From positions 10,618,874 through 10,682,873 of the forward strand of contig NC_039512.1 in the NCBI RefSeq assembly GCF_003672135.1: a stretch of DNA of 64,000 bases, read 5' to 3'. The notes under the pieces are model-generated. The model was not told the DNA's origin and made no database searches. It was given only the letters and a program-made list of their open reading frames with translations. Below are positions 1 through 13,200 of the stretch, in pieces. The position numbers and the translations under genes are program-made. The stretch's first letter is position 1; each line of letters starts with the position of its first letter. The stretch is from Ooceraea biroi. Lineage: Eukaryota; Arthropoda; Insecta; Hymenoptera; Formicidae.

Positions 1-2786
1 CAAGGGAACCCATGATGAATAGCCCAAGATGAAGAAAAATAGTTCAAGCGAGAAGAATCGGTCCGAATCGAGTCGAAAGGGCGCAACTACACGACGTTTC
101 GCGATCCCGGACTCAAACCAACCATCGACTTCACGCTGGTCGGTCGCGAAAATCGATCCCTCCTGCCGTATCGACCACGTTCGGGGCGCATTTCCGCCCC
201 TGTGCCGGAGCGTTTGCGCGGCGCATGCGCAGCCGGTAGCGAGCGTCGTCGCCTGACGCCAGTCTGTCGGGGGTCGAAGTGACGGCTACATCGGTCGGTT
301 GGTTTTCCTCAGATATCACGGTATCCCGGCGGCGCTTTCACCCCTTCGCGACAGCAATTCGTGCCCGTCCCTGATATATACTCCGGTCACGCGAGATCCG
401 CCGTGGTGCATCCGGCGTCGAGATCGGACGTCAACGCGGTGTAGTGTCAAGGAGGGTGGTAGTTAGGTCCGACCGAGGGGGGGTAGCTTATCGAAGGAAG
501 AAACGTGCGGGGGGGTGGCCACTTCATTCTCGGTCTGATTCTCCGACTCTGTCCCTCTTGTCTCGGATTTTTCGTCGTTTCTTTTCGGGGGAGGAGGAGA
601 GGGTGGTTGTGCGTCGAGGGGTTGCAACCCCGGTCGCGACGAGCGGCAACGGTTCATCCGGTGCGCGACTCGCGACGAAACTTGAGAATTACTTCGGCGT
701 GTCCGATAAATTGGCGTTTATCGGGAAACGATTCTCCTGACCCGGCAAAGTTTGAAGAAATACGCCGGGGGACGGGGGTGCCGACGCGGCTCGCCGGGAA
801 GATGGAGAGGGGGCGGTAGGTGATGCCTGTGAAGCTACGTGCGGGAGGAATCCCCTACAATAGCGCTCGACCCGCCGCGACGAAGGAACGATGATCCCGC
901 GCGACTTACCTAGTCCAGTGTTGTGGCGATGATCGAGGATCATTGCTCAGTGATCGGTCGGAAAAAGTGCGATTTCCACGGAATAATTCCCGAGGATGAT
1001 TCCAACTTGTTTGCGTCTACAAGTGTCCGACTGGGAAGCCGCGGGGAAATTGGCAGTAGTGCGAATTTAACTTAACCGGGTTAATTGAAAGTTGAAGCTG
1101 TTGACTTAACACGAATAGCGTCGTATCCCCGGATCCCCGGGATGATTTGCGCTTCTCCCTTGCGCTGAAGAAATACTGGAGGGCTTCAATATAAGAGGCT
1201 GCCGAGCGCATAAACTTCTTGGATGCCTTTTATTTCAACGACAACGGCGTGCGTGTCTTTGTGCGCGTTCTTTTAAGCATCAAGTAGCAACCGAAGTAGC
1301 TGAAGGATGTCCAATTTCACTTCCAATTTACCAAGCGCAACTCTCAAGCTCCATAATACAAATAACAGATCTACGCTGTATTTTATGTCTTTTTAAGGGT
1401 TGAAGATTAGAGCGAGTCCCGTGAATTTCTCCAACAGTGGTGTCGTTTCTTCCATTTGAATTAGCTTTAAAGAAAAAATCGTTTGCCGTATGAATGGCCT
1501 CGGCGAACTGTTCCATTTGATTCGATTGAAAGATTAGCTCGATGAATCACGAGATAAGAGTTGGTTGCGAATCAGTTCTGATCCGTCCAAAAGAATCTTG
1601 AGTGAGAGAACTTGGGAAATTATTTTCCTCCTGCGTTACTTCCCTTGCCTGTCGGGATGAAACGAGCGAGTAAACATACGAAGGGCGGCTTTCTCCTGGG
1701 CGTGATTAGAGCCGGTGCATTCTATCTCTTTCGATACATTAAGCACGCCATCAGGAACGAGATTGTCTTCGTGTGAGAGATAAGGCACGCGTGAAACTCC
1801 TCTAAGCGTCAGCATACGTGAGTGGGAAATCGTCAAGACGAGGTCGCTTGCATGGAAATTTCGATGAAGAGGATCTTGTTTCTAGCTACAAGTTTCAGCC
1901 TGAATGTCATAATGTTAGTTTACTGCGAAAAAGTGTGAACCTACTCTCGCGACGAATATGCATAAATGAATATTCCGCTAATTGTTGAGCGTTGAAAAGG
2001 TAAACTTGCGGCGACTTCTCGTACGCGTAGAGAGCTTTTATTGTTCAGCGAAACTGCAAGACAGCAAGTCGAAAGATCGTTAACCTGCTAATGGAGGTAA
2101 CGGTGACCAACTTTAGAAGACGACAATGATTGTAATGGGAATATTGAACATGCCAATCCTCGTTGTCGACGGACTGTTTAAACTTCTTCAACGATTCTAG
2201 TCAGATACCCGGCTTGGTGCGCGACTAAAAATATTCAATACAGGACAACTATAACCGGCACAACTACTCCAAGTAATTGGATGCAAAGAAGATCTGACTC
2301 TGGATATTGATCGCTCCGTTAATTTGCAGTCTTCCTTAGATCAGTTGCATCAAAATAGATAGTTAAAAATGATCCGCGTGTTCTAATATCTGTTTCAATA
2401 ATTTGACTAAAACAAGAAATCAAGAATATTGCTATTTCTGAAGATTAATGTGTTAGAAGGATCATGAAAAATTTGTTTTATCTTGTTAGTCCTGCGCTCC
2501 AGGATTATCATGAATCATGCATAAAAATGTATGATTACGATAGATCTAGGAAGGTCTGATTGAAGACAATAGTTCTTCTGAACGATAATCTTACATCTTC
2601 AATCTTAGGGAGAGTTAGCCAAAGGAAGAACTGTCGAAAGGCAACGCACGCGGCAAGTCAATTTTCCTGGTCAGAGCCAACTCCTATACGTTACTTAAGT
2701 CGAGAAAGGTCTAACAGTCATCAGATCCAGACCTTAGGAGAAGATTGATGCATCCGGGAGGTGGGCAGGCCTCCGAGAGCCGCGAG
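1..2786. other. Upstream region of the neuroligin gene, no gene recognised
   Basis: No open frame here resembles a known protein. Positions 1-1000 are GC- and CpG-rich and open on both strands by composition alone. From about 1200 to 2700 the sequence turns AT-richer and looks like ordinary non-coding DNA. A promoter and transcription start for the neuroligin probably lie here or further upstream, but no TATA box or initiator could be placed with confidence. An AG-ended tract near 2729 could be a splice acceptor for a leader exon; this is only a guess. Confidence 0.5.
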
Positions 2787-2828
2787 ATGGATCGGCGCGC
2801 GTACATCCGCACTTCCGGCGGCGGTTAA
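2787..2828 (+). CDS. Upstream ORF 1 in the putative 5' leader (13 codons)
   Basis: A short ATG-to-TAA frame of 13 codons lies in the GC-rich stretch just before the neuroligin start. If the stretch is part of the mature leader, it could lower translation of the main frame. Whether the transcript includes it is not known from sequence. No conserved peptide is recognised. Confidence 0.3.
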   Translation: MDRRAYIRTSGGG

Positions 2829-2865
2829 AGCGGAAATACTCACGGCGGGAACCAGGATAGGCGGT

Positions 2866-2895
2866 ATGAGAGGCGCCGAAGCGACGAACAAGTGA
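2866..2895 (+). CDS. Upstream ORF 2 in the putative 5' leader (9 codons)
   Basis: A second short ATG frame (peptide MRGAEATNK) ends in TGA 41 bases before the neuroligin ATG. It lies in another frame, so it does not extend the main protein. If transcribed, it would be the last upstream frame a scanning ribosome meets, and reinitiation at 2937 would be possible. Confidence 0.3.
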   Translation: MRGAEATNK

Positions 2896-2936
2896 TCGGC
2901 GGTGGTGACGCCGAAGACGTCGGTGATCGCGTCAAG

Positions 2937-3324
2937 ATGACGTCGCCGATCCTGGCGCTACTCGGTCTGATCGTGACGGTCGGCGGCGCCGAGCTGAGTT
3001 CGCGGATTGTCAGGACTAAATACGGCGAGTTGTCGGGCGTGATCGTTACCCTCGATCGATATCTCGAGGGCGTCGAGGTGTTTCGCGGTGTACCCTACGC
3101 CTCGCCGCCGATCGGCTCGTTGCGCTTTATGCCTCCCGTAAGTGGCGCCCTTTGGCACGGCGTGAAGGTTGCCGACAAATTCGGACCCGTCTGTCCGCAA
3201 AAGCTACCCGAACTGAGCGACAAAATGCCCAAGGGCAGGGTAGAATACCTCAAGAGGTTGTTGCCCTATTTGAAAAACCAGAGTGAGGATTGCCTGTACC
3301 TCAACATTTACGCACCGGTTCAAG
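2937..3324 (+). CDS. Nlg: Neuroligin, first coding exon (partial gene)
   Basis: Neuroligins are postsynaptic single-pass adhesion proteins with a catalytically inactive cholinesterase-like ectodomain that binds neurexin. This exon encodes 129 residues plus one base. Residues 1-18 form a hydrophobic signal peptide. Residues 22-34 (RIVRTKYGELSGV) open the esterase fold, followed by the strongly conserved GVPYASPP (51-58). A neuroligin-typical stretch, PKGRVEYLKRLLPYLKNQ, precedes SEDCLYLN (116-123). Cys86 and Cys119 should form the first disulfide of the fold, and N114-Q-S is a glycosylation site. The frame is also open upstream from a GTG at 2892, but the ATG at 2937 is the first in-frame ATG, has purines before it and starts directly with the signal peptide. 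The exon ends at a GTAAGT donor at 3325 (phase 1). A full protein would be about 800 residues, so most of the gene lies beyond the exon. The paralogue is not resolved. Confidence 0.93.
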
Positions 3325-3330
3325 GTAAGT
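3325..3330 (+). other. Splice donor of the neuroligin first coding exon
   Basis: The exon ends CAAG and is followed by GTAAGT, a consensus insect 5' splice site. Reading on gives a non-conserved tail and a stop after about 23 codons, which supports splicing here. The intron splits a codon after its first base. Confidence 0.9.
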
Positions 3331-6300
3331 TTCTTATTATATATGTGGATTCAAGTACTTTGAAATCCAGGCGCTTTAAGAGAATTGATGTATAAATAAC
3401 TTAAATTATAATTAATTCACGAAAAATTAATTTCCTCTCCTTCATCAAGTCTTCATAAACGCATCTGACGTGAAAGATCAGGGAAATGAAGGATATGATC
3501 CGCTTGCTTTGTAAAGCAAACACATATTTTGATACACGTCTAAGTAGTAATTAAGCCGCGGATTAAAATCCCCGTTTCAACGGAAATCAAACGCGAAAGG
3601 ATTTTGAGAACAAAGCCCTATTATCAGTATACAATTTTCCGCGGAAAGAAATTCGATAAATGCGTCCATCCATGGACAAATAATTCCGCATCGACGCAGT
3701 TTATTTCCCAGATATCCAATTTATTTGTACAAATCGTAACGCACGATATAACGATCCCCTTTTTATTTTACCTGCAAATTCGTAATCAACACAATGGTTA
3801 CACGGAGCGTTTGATATTGAGCCAAGTTGCAACGCGCATCCGATCCCATTTTACATCCCATTCGCCTTCAGCAAACTCGTCGCCAGATGCAGCTTCCCTC
3901 CAATTACAATACGCGATGGAATTCATCTCGCGCAAAGTACCGGGCGACCAAGCGCCATGTTTGCGCTTTGTGACCGTGAAAGCGCAAAGACCATCGCTCG
4001 CGGCGCAAGTTAATGATCTTCCTCTTCTATGAATTAACGTAATACAACGTTTTAACGTTGTAATCCAGATTTTAAGCAACGCGTAATAAACATCCACTTA
4101 CGCGAAACGCCCCATTGCAGACGCCATATTTGCACCTGGTGCTCCCGGAAAAGCGAGCATACCGCAGCGTGCGAAGAAGGTTGATGGTTTTTTTCCCGAA
4201 TTAGATGTGAAATGCCGGAGGTAGTATGTGTTAAATAGGGATTTTTTGTGAACTGTTACGTCTCGGTTATTAGACTTTGCAATTTAAATTGTAATATTTA
4301 ATGGCTGCAATTTCCTGATAACCGCTCGCGACTTTCCGACGGAAGTTATGCTCCCGTAGGAATAATACCGCACTCTTCTTATCTCACGGCAATAATTCGC
4401 GAAATGAATGCAATGCATCGTGAATGTGATCTCGTTAACTCAGCCAATTATTCTACAATCCGTCCGGAAAAGGAGGCTCAAAGATGGCAGTTTCTTTGTG
4501 CGCTGTCTTTTCTCTCGTTATGTCGTAACGGACGTAGCCGAAGAAGAAATCCGCGACGATTCTTCGTCCGTTTTTTCATCGACGTTTCTCCACGACGAGA
4601 GCATTTCGCCATATTTCCCGCGAGTAGACGCTCGCATTAATCCTGATATGGGGATATATCAACTTCTCACGACTCTTTTTAGCGCTGAATAAATATGAGG
4701 GGAAGCATATAAAGGGTGTGCCGACATCAACGTAACGCGGTGGTCGGTACATCGAGAGAATTCCTTTTTCGAAGATAAAGAAGAAATCGTTAATGTCCTG
4801 TGATTTCTCAATGGTGGGAGGATTCCTAATTGTTACCCGGGATTACGTACAATTCGCGCGATTTAAAATTCCGTAAACTGCAGTTTAAACGCGGGAGCGG
4901 CTGGAAGTAAAGCGTTGGCGAGGTAAAAATTATTAAAATGAAGTGAAATTGGAATGCAACGAAGTGCACGAAATACGAGAAACTTGACTCATCGCTGCCG
5001 CATTTAAATTGCTCACATAGAAAATGGCGTTTAACTTATTTAACTTTAGCGCTGCCTTTCTTCGCTACCTAACGTTTCGCCAGAACCGGAAACACGTCCC
5101 GATAGTATTAAAGGCACTTTCGCGTTTTCTTTTCCTTGTAGAGGGTTACATATAGCCGCGTTACCGGCAAAGTTTTTCATCCGTGCATCGCAGTGGTGGC
5201 GGCAGGAGTATGCATGTGGTGGGTGCTACACGGGAACTTAATAAGAAACTTTATAATCACCTCGTGCTTAGAGAGATTAAAGCTCGCGAGGAGTAACTTT
5301 CCGCGCGGACTTAAGTATCTAAACTAGATAACAGTTTCGAAACCTAGGCAAGCCGATCAATCTTTGCTACTCCAGGTCCGGGCAGCCTTCGAAGGGTGCA
5401 ACATCAATTCAATTCCAGCCTGTAGATACGGTACGCGTCATTCTGTCTTCTGATACTGCAGACCCGAAGAATTTTCTAGATTTGGAGATTAAACCGCCGG
5501 AGATCTGCGAGAATTGACATTCTTGAAATTTCGCGCCATTTTGGGACGATAACTCAGCAAGACTCTCCATTGTCGCGCGGCCCAAACAAAGAATCCACGA
5601 AAGCGACCATTAATTTGCCGATTTGAATGGGAAGTGTTATTTTATAGCCCGTGTTCGTTTCCCATAAATCGCTTCGCAGCCGCGGAATTCGCGCAATCCT
5701 CTTCATCCCACTCGTTGGTCCACCACTGCGCTTTTGCGACATTATTTTCTGTATGGTGATTTAAAAAAAAAAGGGTGTCGTTGTGATCCCAGTTAACCGA
5801 CTCGTGCCACAAGGACAACTCGAAATCAGAGAATTCCGGATAGCGCGCCAAAGATATCAAATTCCTTCCAGTATCAATTACATAATTACGCGGTATTAAT
5901 TTTATCCGCATCAATATTTTATATCTCGATATTTTATATTTTCCCTATTTTTTCGTTAATATTGGTTTTAGTATCCCAGTACAGCGTTATTCTAAGTAAT
6001 CCTATAGATGAAATCGCAGTATCGAAAATTCGCGTTACATGGCATTGAACAATGGCTACTGTCGCTCTCTCCGAGCGTAAATAGGTAACTAAAGAAATCG
6101 CGCGCTCGATGTGCGAATACGTGATCCCGAAAACAATTGCAAAAGCTGAATTAAACGTGGCGGGGATGATTTACCGGAGGCTGAAGAGCGATCTCGTGTT
6201 GCCGGCTCTTTCCATTCTCTTCTTTCCACATCTCTGTCTCTTATGCGCTAAATTCTATTTCGATATTGAATGGTGAAAACCGGTCGCCAATATGTTTTCC

Positions 6301-9300
6301 AATCCAAATATCAAGCGATCTTTGCGATCCCGCAACATCATCGCTCCTCCACACAAACAATGATATTAACTTTGCAAATTAGGTAAAAGAGCGTAAAAAA
6401 TAATTTACTGTGGAATTCTGTTAACGCAGAGATTTATATGAAATATGGTGCATAAGTTTGATCGAGCGTATTAATATTTTTTATGGGAATCCATGCATGC
6501 ATTTTTTTCAATTTTATTCCAAATATCTTTTGCAATGTCCACATGTGCATTCTTTAAATTTTATGATGCTAAAAAATAAATTCTTTGAATTTAATAAATA
6601 CAAACGGACAAATATTCAATATTATTTATTAATTAAATTTATTTTATTAAAAATGCAAACAATTCATTCAACAAATAATACAATATTGACACTAGTGCCT
6701 CAATATAAAATCACAAAGCACGAAATACTTATATTAATAATCATAATGTCAGTAAACTCTTTCACATCGCTTACAATTCGAGTAATCCTGCTTGTTCATT
6801 TATCGATAGGAAAAACCGCGGTATTAAAAGAATAGGTATCTAATCTCGCAATATGTTAAAGATAACTCAATATTAATAACACAGATCGCACCCGATCCTA
6901 ACGCATTACATCGATTTCCTCTGGAGCGAGCTTTTAAACCTTATCACGTGTAAACGATAATTATAGGATCAACGCGGCGTAATCCAGTTATTAATTTAAT
7001 TACAATCCTGCGCTAATTTCACGCCGCGCTGATCATTACACGAATATAGATTTAACGAATCAATTCTCACGCGTGTAATTCCGCGCTTGTAAACTCGCGC
7101 GCTAATGTGACCAAAAACTTGATCCGTCATACAGCGAATCGATTTCTCTCTCCCCCTCTCCTTCCTCGTCCCTCGCCCCGGTCGTAACTTTGTATCGAGT
7201 TCGCGATTATTATTTGACAATGATTACGAATCGCTAGAGCCGCCTGAATAGCGCTGCGCAAAGTTTCATTAAAATTACAATTTCCGGCTTCGAAAGGTTT
7301 TCCGGCGGGCGAGCGCGAACTTTCGCCACCGCAATTAACTTTAATTGCTTCCCATTCAAAAGTTATTATAGACCGGCGATTATACTATCGGAATTCCGTC
7401 TCTAAATCCCGAATAACCTGCTTAAGAATTAATCTCCAAGTCCGCAATGTCGCGGTATTGAATTCTTTTATTAATATCGAGCTGATTAAGTCAGTCTATT
7501 AAATCGATTTTCATTTTTACTTGCACTTTGCACCAATGTCATCATGAAAAATGCAGCAATCATCGAATCTCAAATTGTCCAGCAGCATAACAATCTAGAG
7601 TGTCTAATAACGAAAAGATCCCAGGCGTTGATGGACGAAAATGCCATGAAAAAGACTTTAGCATAGTCAAATTAAAACTGTATCTGGTATTAAAAGCTTG
7701 GAGCATTCAATAATCGAGTAAAAGCGTGAAAACATGGTCCTTCTCGAAAACATATTAATCAGCGAGGTATTTCCGTTTGACGGTTTAAAAGTTAATAAAA
7801 AAGCAGCACAATTATCCAGCGGAAGCGGCGAAAATGAAGAGTCTCGTGGACTACTTAATTAGGCCAGGTTAGTAATGGAAATTAACCGGGTCTAGTAATG
7901 GAAATCGAGGAGCTACCCTTGTTCAAGGCTAATTCCAAGCGAACTTCGTGGCGCGATCGTATATCGGGTGGTTATAAATTGCCGCGAAGTAGCGCGCGTG
8001 CCTTCGAGAAACTCTAAATCTAAAACGTCGAGCTCCCGAAACGTGCGGCTGTTCATCTTTTGAAGCTCTGCACTTCCCAACAGAAGGATGCGTCGCTCTA
8101 TGCACGATGAACTATCCAACTTTACGGAAATAATTTTTCGAACGAAACAAAAATTACATTTACGTGCAAAACGTTAAAACCTAGGTTAAAACGTTTCATT
8201 TAGCAAGAAGTCATTGTACAAGGCAATTAAAAAGAAAAAACGACAAGAAGAAATCAAAATCAGCACACTACCTGCACACGTCAGCGTGGGCACGTTCGGT
8301 TATTTTCAATTATGGATTTGAAACATTATCAGGAAGTTTCCTGGCAAAGCCAAGGGGAAAATTAGATGTGTGTGCCGGCAAGTCGCGGTCTAAGGACACG
8401 GAAATGAAATTTCAAAGGGATCCACAACGAGGGCGGGAGACGAGTAAATCGAATTTGTAGCGGGCGTGACTGAGGAACGAAAACGAACGGCGAGAGACGG
8501 CGGGCGGAATTTCGCGCAACCGCGAAACAGCTCTTTCCGCGCACGGCGGACGATTCCGCATGTTTGCACGCGCGTTAGCGAAAATTCAGCCGCGAAAATG
8601 CTCGGGAAAATTGCAGTTGTTTGTGAAGGCCGAGCGTCCGCATTCCGTCTGCTCTCAGCGTGTCATTAACTGTCCTCGCCCTCGTGGAGCGACATGCGCC
8701 ACTCGCTAATTTTCTGATGACTGCACCCGGGGTGATACGCAAAGGAAGAATTTTCGGTTCACAAATTTTTCCATACTTATTTAAATTTCGGTTTAATTTC
8801 ACACGAAATTCCTTTAAACCTTTCTCGGCGCGATTTCATTTATTTTATTCACAAAATGCCAAATGTCAGAACTGATATATTGCTTTTAATTTCTGTTTTA
8901 TCGATTTCATTTTATTTAATTTCATTTTATTAATGCCACTTCAGTTTGTTCATTTTCGTCAATCTGTGCAGGCGATTACAACATTCCAAAAAATTATATT
9001 TTTGCAAAGGGGTTAAAGGGTTTTTTAATACTTGCAGTAATCCATAACGTAGCGCTACGTCATTCCGTCGATGCAAATCTACAGTATCGTCTCGCGAGGA
9101 ATTCTCACGCGTATAGTAAAGTTGAAGGAAGGACGTCGACGAGGAATTATCGAGAGATTAAGGTATCGCCTCGCATTGTTACTCCCCAGACACCATCACT
9201 CAAAGTGCTTCGGGAGGCGACTTCCGTCTTGAATCTCGCGACTCCATTTAACTCGGCCTTCGCCAGTCTATGGCTTCTCCTCCGCGTGCTATTAAATGCA

Positions 9301-10004
9301 ATTGTACGTCAGGGTCTTTCTCTTTCTTGTCTACGTCTATAGGTGTTTTCAAGAAGGCATCCAAATTCTGTCCTCGAAAAATTTCAATTTAACTGTGCAA
9401 TCTGTAAATTGCAATCGTGATTTGTCGGTGTCCATTTGTTCAATTGTCAAATTGGAACAATAGTAAAAATAACGTCTTTCTTCACTTAGACGTCTCCAGT
9501 GCCACTTTTAATGCCATTCAATTTGTCCATTTTTCAGCTGTTATTGTTAAAATGTTGCTGGGAAATCTATGAAAACGCATGTCAAAACCGGGGAATAAAA
9601 AAATCATGGAAAGTGACGCGCTTCTTTCCAATTATAAAATGCAGTAAATTCTTGAAACTGGATACTATGCACTTTGCTGCAATTCGCGTCAATTTGAATA
9701 TTTATCCACCTGACACAAGCTCTAAGCTTTTAGCCCCATTTACAGGAAAGCCATTACGAGCCATTCGCCTACAATTCTGCAATTGACAGCTCCATCAGGA
9801 GGCTGCGTCGGATGATTGGACCGTGGAGAGTCTTCCCAGCAGCGTGAGAGAGAAGCCCGGTCACTGAGTGCAACTAGCGAACTATTCTTTACGGCTTTCA
9901 ATCCTTCCTTAAAGCTTCCTTTCTTTCCGATCATCCCGTCGATCGAGTTACCGACACACAAGGCTAAACCCCGTATAATCGAGAGGTCGGTTATTTGCTC
10001 AACA
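3331..10004. other. Presumed neuroligin intron, unique sequence without recognisable genes
   Basis: Frames here are short, overlap on both strands and carry no known motifs. The 142-codon frame at 3604-4032 does not begin with a standard ATG and resembles nothing known. No second neuroligin exon (expected to resemble VFIHGE and NYRLG) was noticed. Composition alternates between AT-rich and CpG-containing stretches. Confidence 0.55.
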
Positions 10005-10245
10005 ATTTGAACAGCTATATTTCAAGTATAACTGAGATGTAATTGTGTGAGACTTGAATATAACTCGAGCAGAACTTTATATAAACTGAGCACAATTCAA
10101 AGATAACTTAAAAATTTAGTGTATAATCATATAACTTGAATATAACTAAAGTTTACTTCAAGTATAATTTAAATGTAATTTGAATACAATCATATAACTT
10201 AAATATAAATTAAATATAATTCAAGCGTAATTGTATATTTATCTT
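10005..10245. repeat. Degenerate AT-rich minisatellite-like tract
   Basis: About 240 bases are built from diverged copies of a short motif close to ACTTGAATATAACT, spaced very roughly every 20 bases, with variants such as TTCAAGTATAACT and ACTTAAATATAAAT. The copies are too diverged for a sharp period. It looks like an old, decayed tandem repeat. Confidence 0.55.
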
Positions 10246-13200
10246 TATTAAAAACATGCATCTATAATGGCAAAAACGGAATTTCCTCACACGGAATACT
10301 AGTTTTGATATAAATTAATATTTTCGTGATAGCAGAATAGTTCTGCATAACTCACGACGCTCGTATGATTAATGATGTAAGGGCGCTGAAATTCGCGGGA
10401 AAATAATTTGGACGGCTCGCACAAATAAGCGATGATAGTTTGCGGTATGAAAAGGCATTCGCAATTCGATTATCCGCGGCGCGGCGCAGTTTGTAGCCCG
10501 GACGCCGGAGCTAAATGCAAATTTCGCAACTTATGACGTTCAGCGGGCGTAATTTCGTTGCGAACTGTAACGCTGCATAACTTCGATGCTTGACGAGCGT
10601 GAGTCACGCTTCATCGCGCAACAATGCTCGAACCCACGTTATCGGAAGCTTTTTAATTACGCCACGAATGGCTGGCGAAATCAATTACGTGTCTCATTTA
10701 CCTCGTTTGTTTCCCCTCGAACCGTCAATCGGACTTTGCATCCTCCGCGGATGCATCCTCCCGATTGCAGCCTGAGCGAATTTACCTCGCTTGAAATTTC
10801 TCTCGGCTGTCGTAAGTCACGTTCGCTCCCCCTCCTCCTCTTTTGAAAAAGAATCAAGTAGCGTGCTGAATCGTTGAAGGTAATTTTCAACGTAACGTAT
10901 TTCCATTTTCACGTTTTCTTCTCCACATTTCCTTTCATGTATCAATCACTTTTAATAAACATTTGATTAAACGTCAGGTTTTCAGTGATTCGTTTTACAT
11001 TTCAGAACACCTCTGTGGAGCTTATAAACAGAAGGGCGTCATGTTTCACATTTTAATATAATTCCTTTTTTACAATCTGAAATTACGCAATATTTCGTTA
11101 TAACTTTTTAATGATGTTATGGGGGATTTTCTCATTCCCCACGTATTTCCACGTCATTTTTGATTTTTATTGCTCAAAACTCATTAATAACAGTAACACG
11201 GCAGCCAAAGCAACTTTCCCAGGAATCAGCGTTACGAGAGCAATAAAATCAGATATCAGAACGAAGTACCTGCCTATACGATATGGCAAAGTCCGGATAA
11301 GGTAAAGACAGATTTTTACCCCGATATTTTGAGAAAGAAATTAAATTGCTTTTAGAAAGAAAAAAAAGGAAGAAAAAGCTCGGAAGTTAAAATCCAATTA
11401 TGTACCAGAAGAGGAACTCGATAAAAATTTAATTGAGGCCGTTGCCGTCTCGAGACATGTTTTTATCTGCGTGAATGGAAGAGAAGCTACCAAGACGTTT
11501 GCAATTGTGCGACATGGGAGAAGAGCGGAGAAGGGCAATTTGATACGCGGGGGAGCGAGAAAGAACACGACAGCGAATTTCGTAAGGATCTAATGGAAAT
11601 GGAAGCTTGGGGGCTGGCGGCAACGGGGGGGAAGGGCGCTTCCCGTAAAAAGTTTCAATGGCCAGTAGAAAGTTGGAACGCACGGTAGACCGCTTATTAC
11701 GTGTATAAGCGTTGCGTACGTGACAGTAGTGGCTGCATTATACAGCTGGTGCGCCGGTCGGACGCTAAAAGTAATAACAAGTTCCGTAACTTTCCTGCCG
11801 CCGCGCGTTCCTGCATATGGTGTCCCGTGACACCCCGATCCTTCAACCCCCTTGCCGGATGTATCGGATATTTTCCTCGAGGCTGATCTCGGCTTCAACC
11901 GCCGGCCCTGAACTTCGATTTAATTTCTCTTTCACTACTCGCCCGCGAAACTAATTTATTGTCGCCGGCGAGGCAACGAACGATTGCTGTGTTGGTTAAT
12001 GCGAATTTAATGGAAGAAATCTAGTGGCTTATTAGCATGTTAAATAATATTTCACATGTCTTGCTGTCGACGCGTCACAATGAAACTTTACTCGCACAAG
12101 TAATTAAAAATATTCAAATGATAGAGCATTTATCTCATGTCATCATCATATCGTTTCATTCGGCATCTTACAAGCGTTTTGGGATTTACTTGTCACGTTA
12201 TTAAATAAATTTGATGATCATCGATGGCCCCAACGGTGCTCATGAGGAATCGAATATCGGTGACCTCCATGTCATCCAACGCATTAATCGTGCTTAAAAT
12301 CGATGGATTTTCTCTGGTGAAGCGACAGCTGAGAAACCAGACCCTATCCCTATCGGAACTTGGGTGACTCGGGGTCTTGTTAATTAATCGCAAATATTGT
12401 GCTCCGCTTCCATTGAGACGGTTATCGCATATGGTATTATTGTTGCGGAGATATAACTCACTCGTTGTCGCAAACTTCGAGACAACAAACTGTTTCCTAA
12501 GATGTAGCATCAGATTTACCCATCGCAGGCTAACCTTTGTACCTCTTAAAACTGTCTGATATTTCCATGAAAATTCTTCCCGCGGCTTCTCCCAAAGCCA
12601 CGAAAGCCGGACGACTCTATTATTACGTTCTTCCTTTCCGGAAGAGATTCACTCCCCTTCCCTTCTCTTTGATATAAAGCTGAAAGTTAAAATATTCCAG
12701 AAGAAATCTTCCTGTTCGGGGGATAAGAACCAAAGTAATTCTGGGCTTAGGGTGCTCAGACTATCGAATTTTGACCAAGGCGATACGGAAACGGATGAAC
12801 GGTCAATGTATCGACAGGGCAAGTGATCAAGTCCACCGGAAGATGGTCGTTTCCCCTGTGGACCCTCTCGAGAACTATGGACGCAAGTCTTTTTAATCCC
12901 GCGGCGGCAAGTACACACGAACTTTGTGGCAGGGCGGATTGCGTATTCACGTAATTCCTTGATCGAGGGAAAAAGAAATTGCATTTAAATGGGCCATGCA
13001 AATCTACGAGGACCGAGGGAAGGGGACCGACGAGGAGCGAAGGGAGAAAAGGGAGCGGTGCGCACCCTACGTCGTCGTAGGTCTGCGCCCCCAACCGCCT
13101 TCGCATTACGTGCACGAGAGAATCTTGTTATGCTAATACGCGGCAACATTCCGCGGCTCTAACCGCCTAGCGTGCGGAAAACGAGTCGTCGATTTTTGCG

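Noticed and set aside
2892..2936. GTG at 2892 as the neuroligin start
   Set aside because: Eukaryotic initiation favours the ATG at 2937, which begins directly with the signal peptide; the 15 upstream codons are GC-rich leader.
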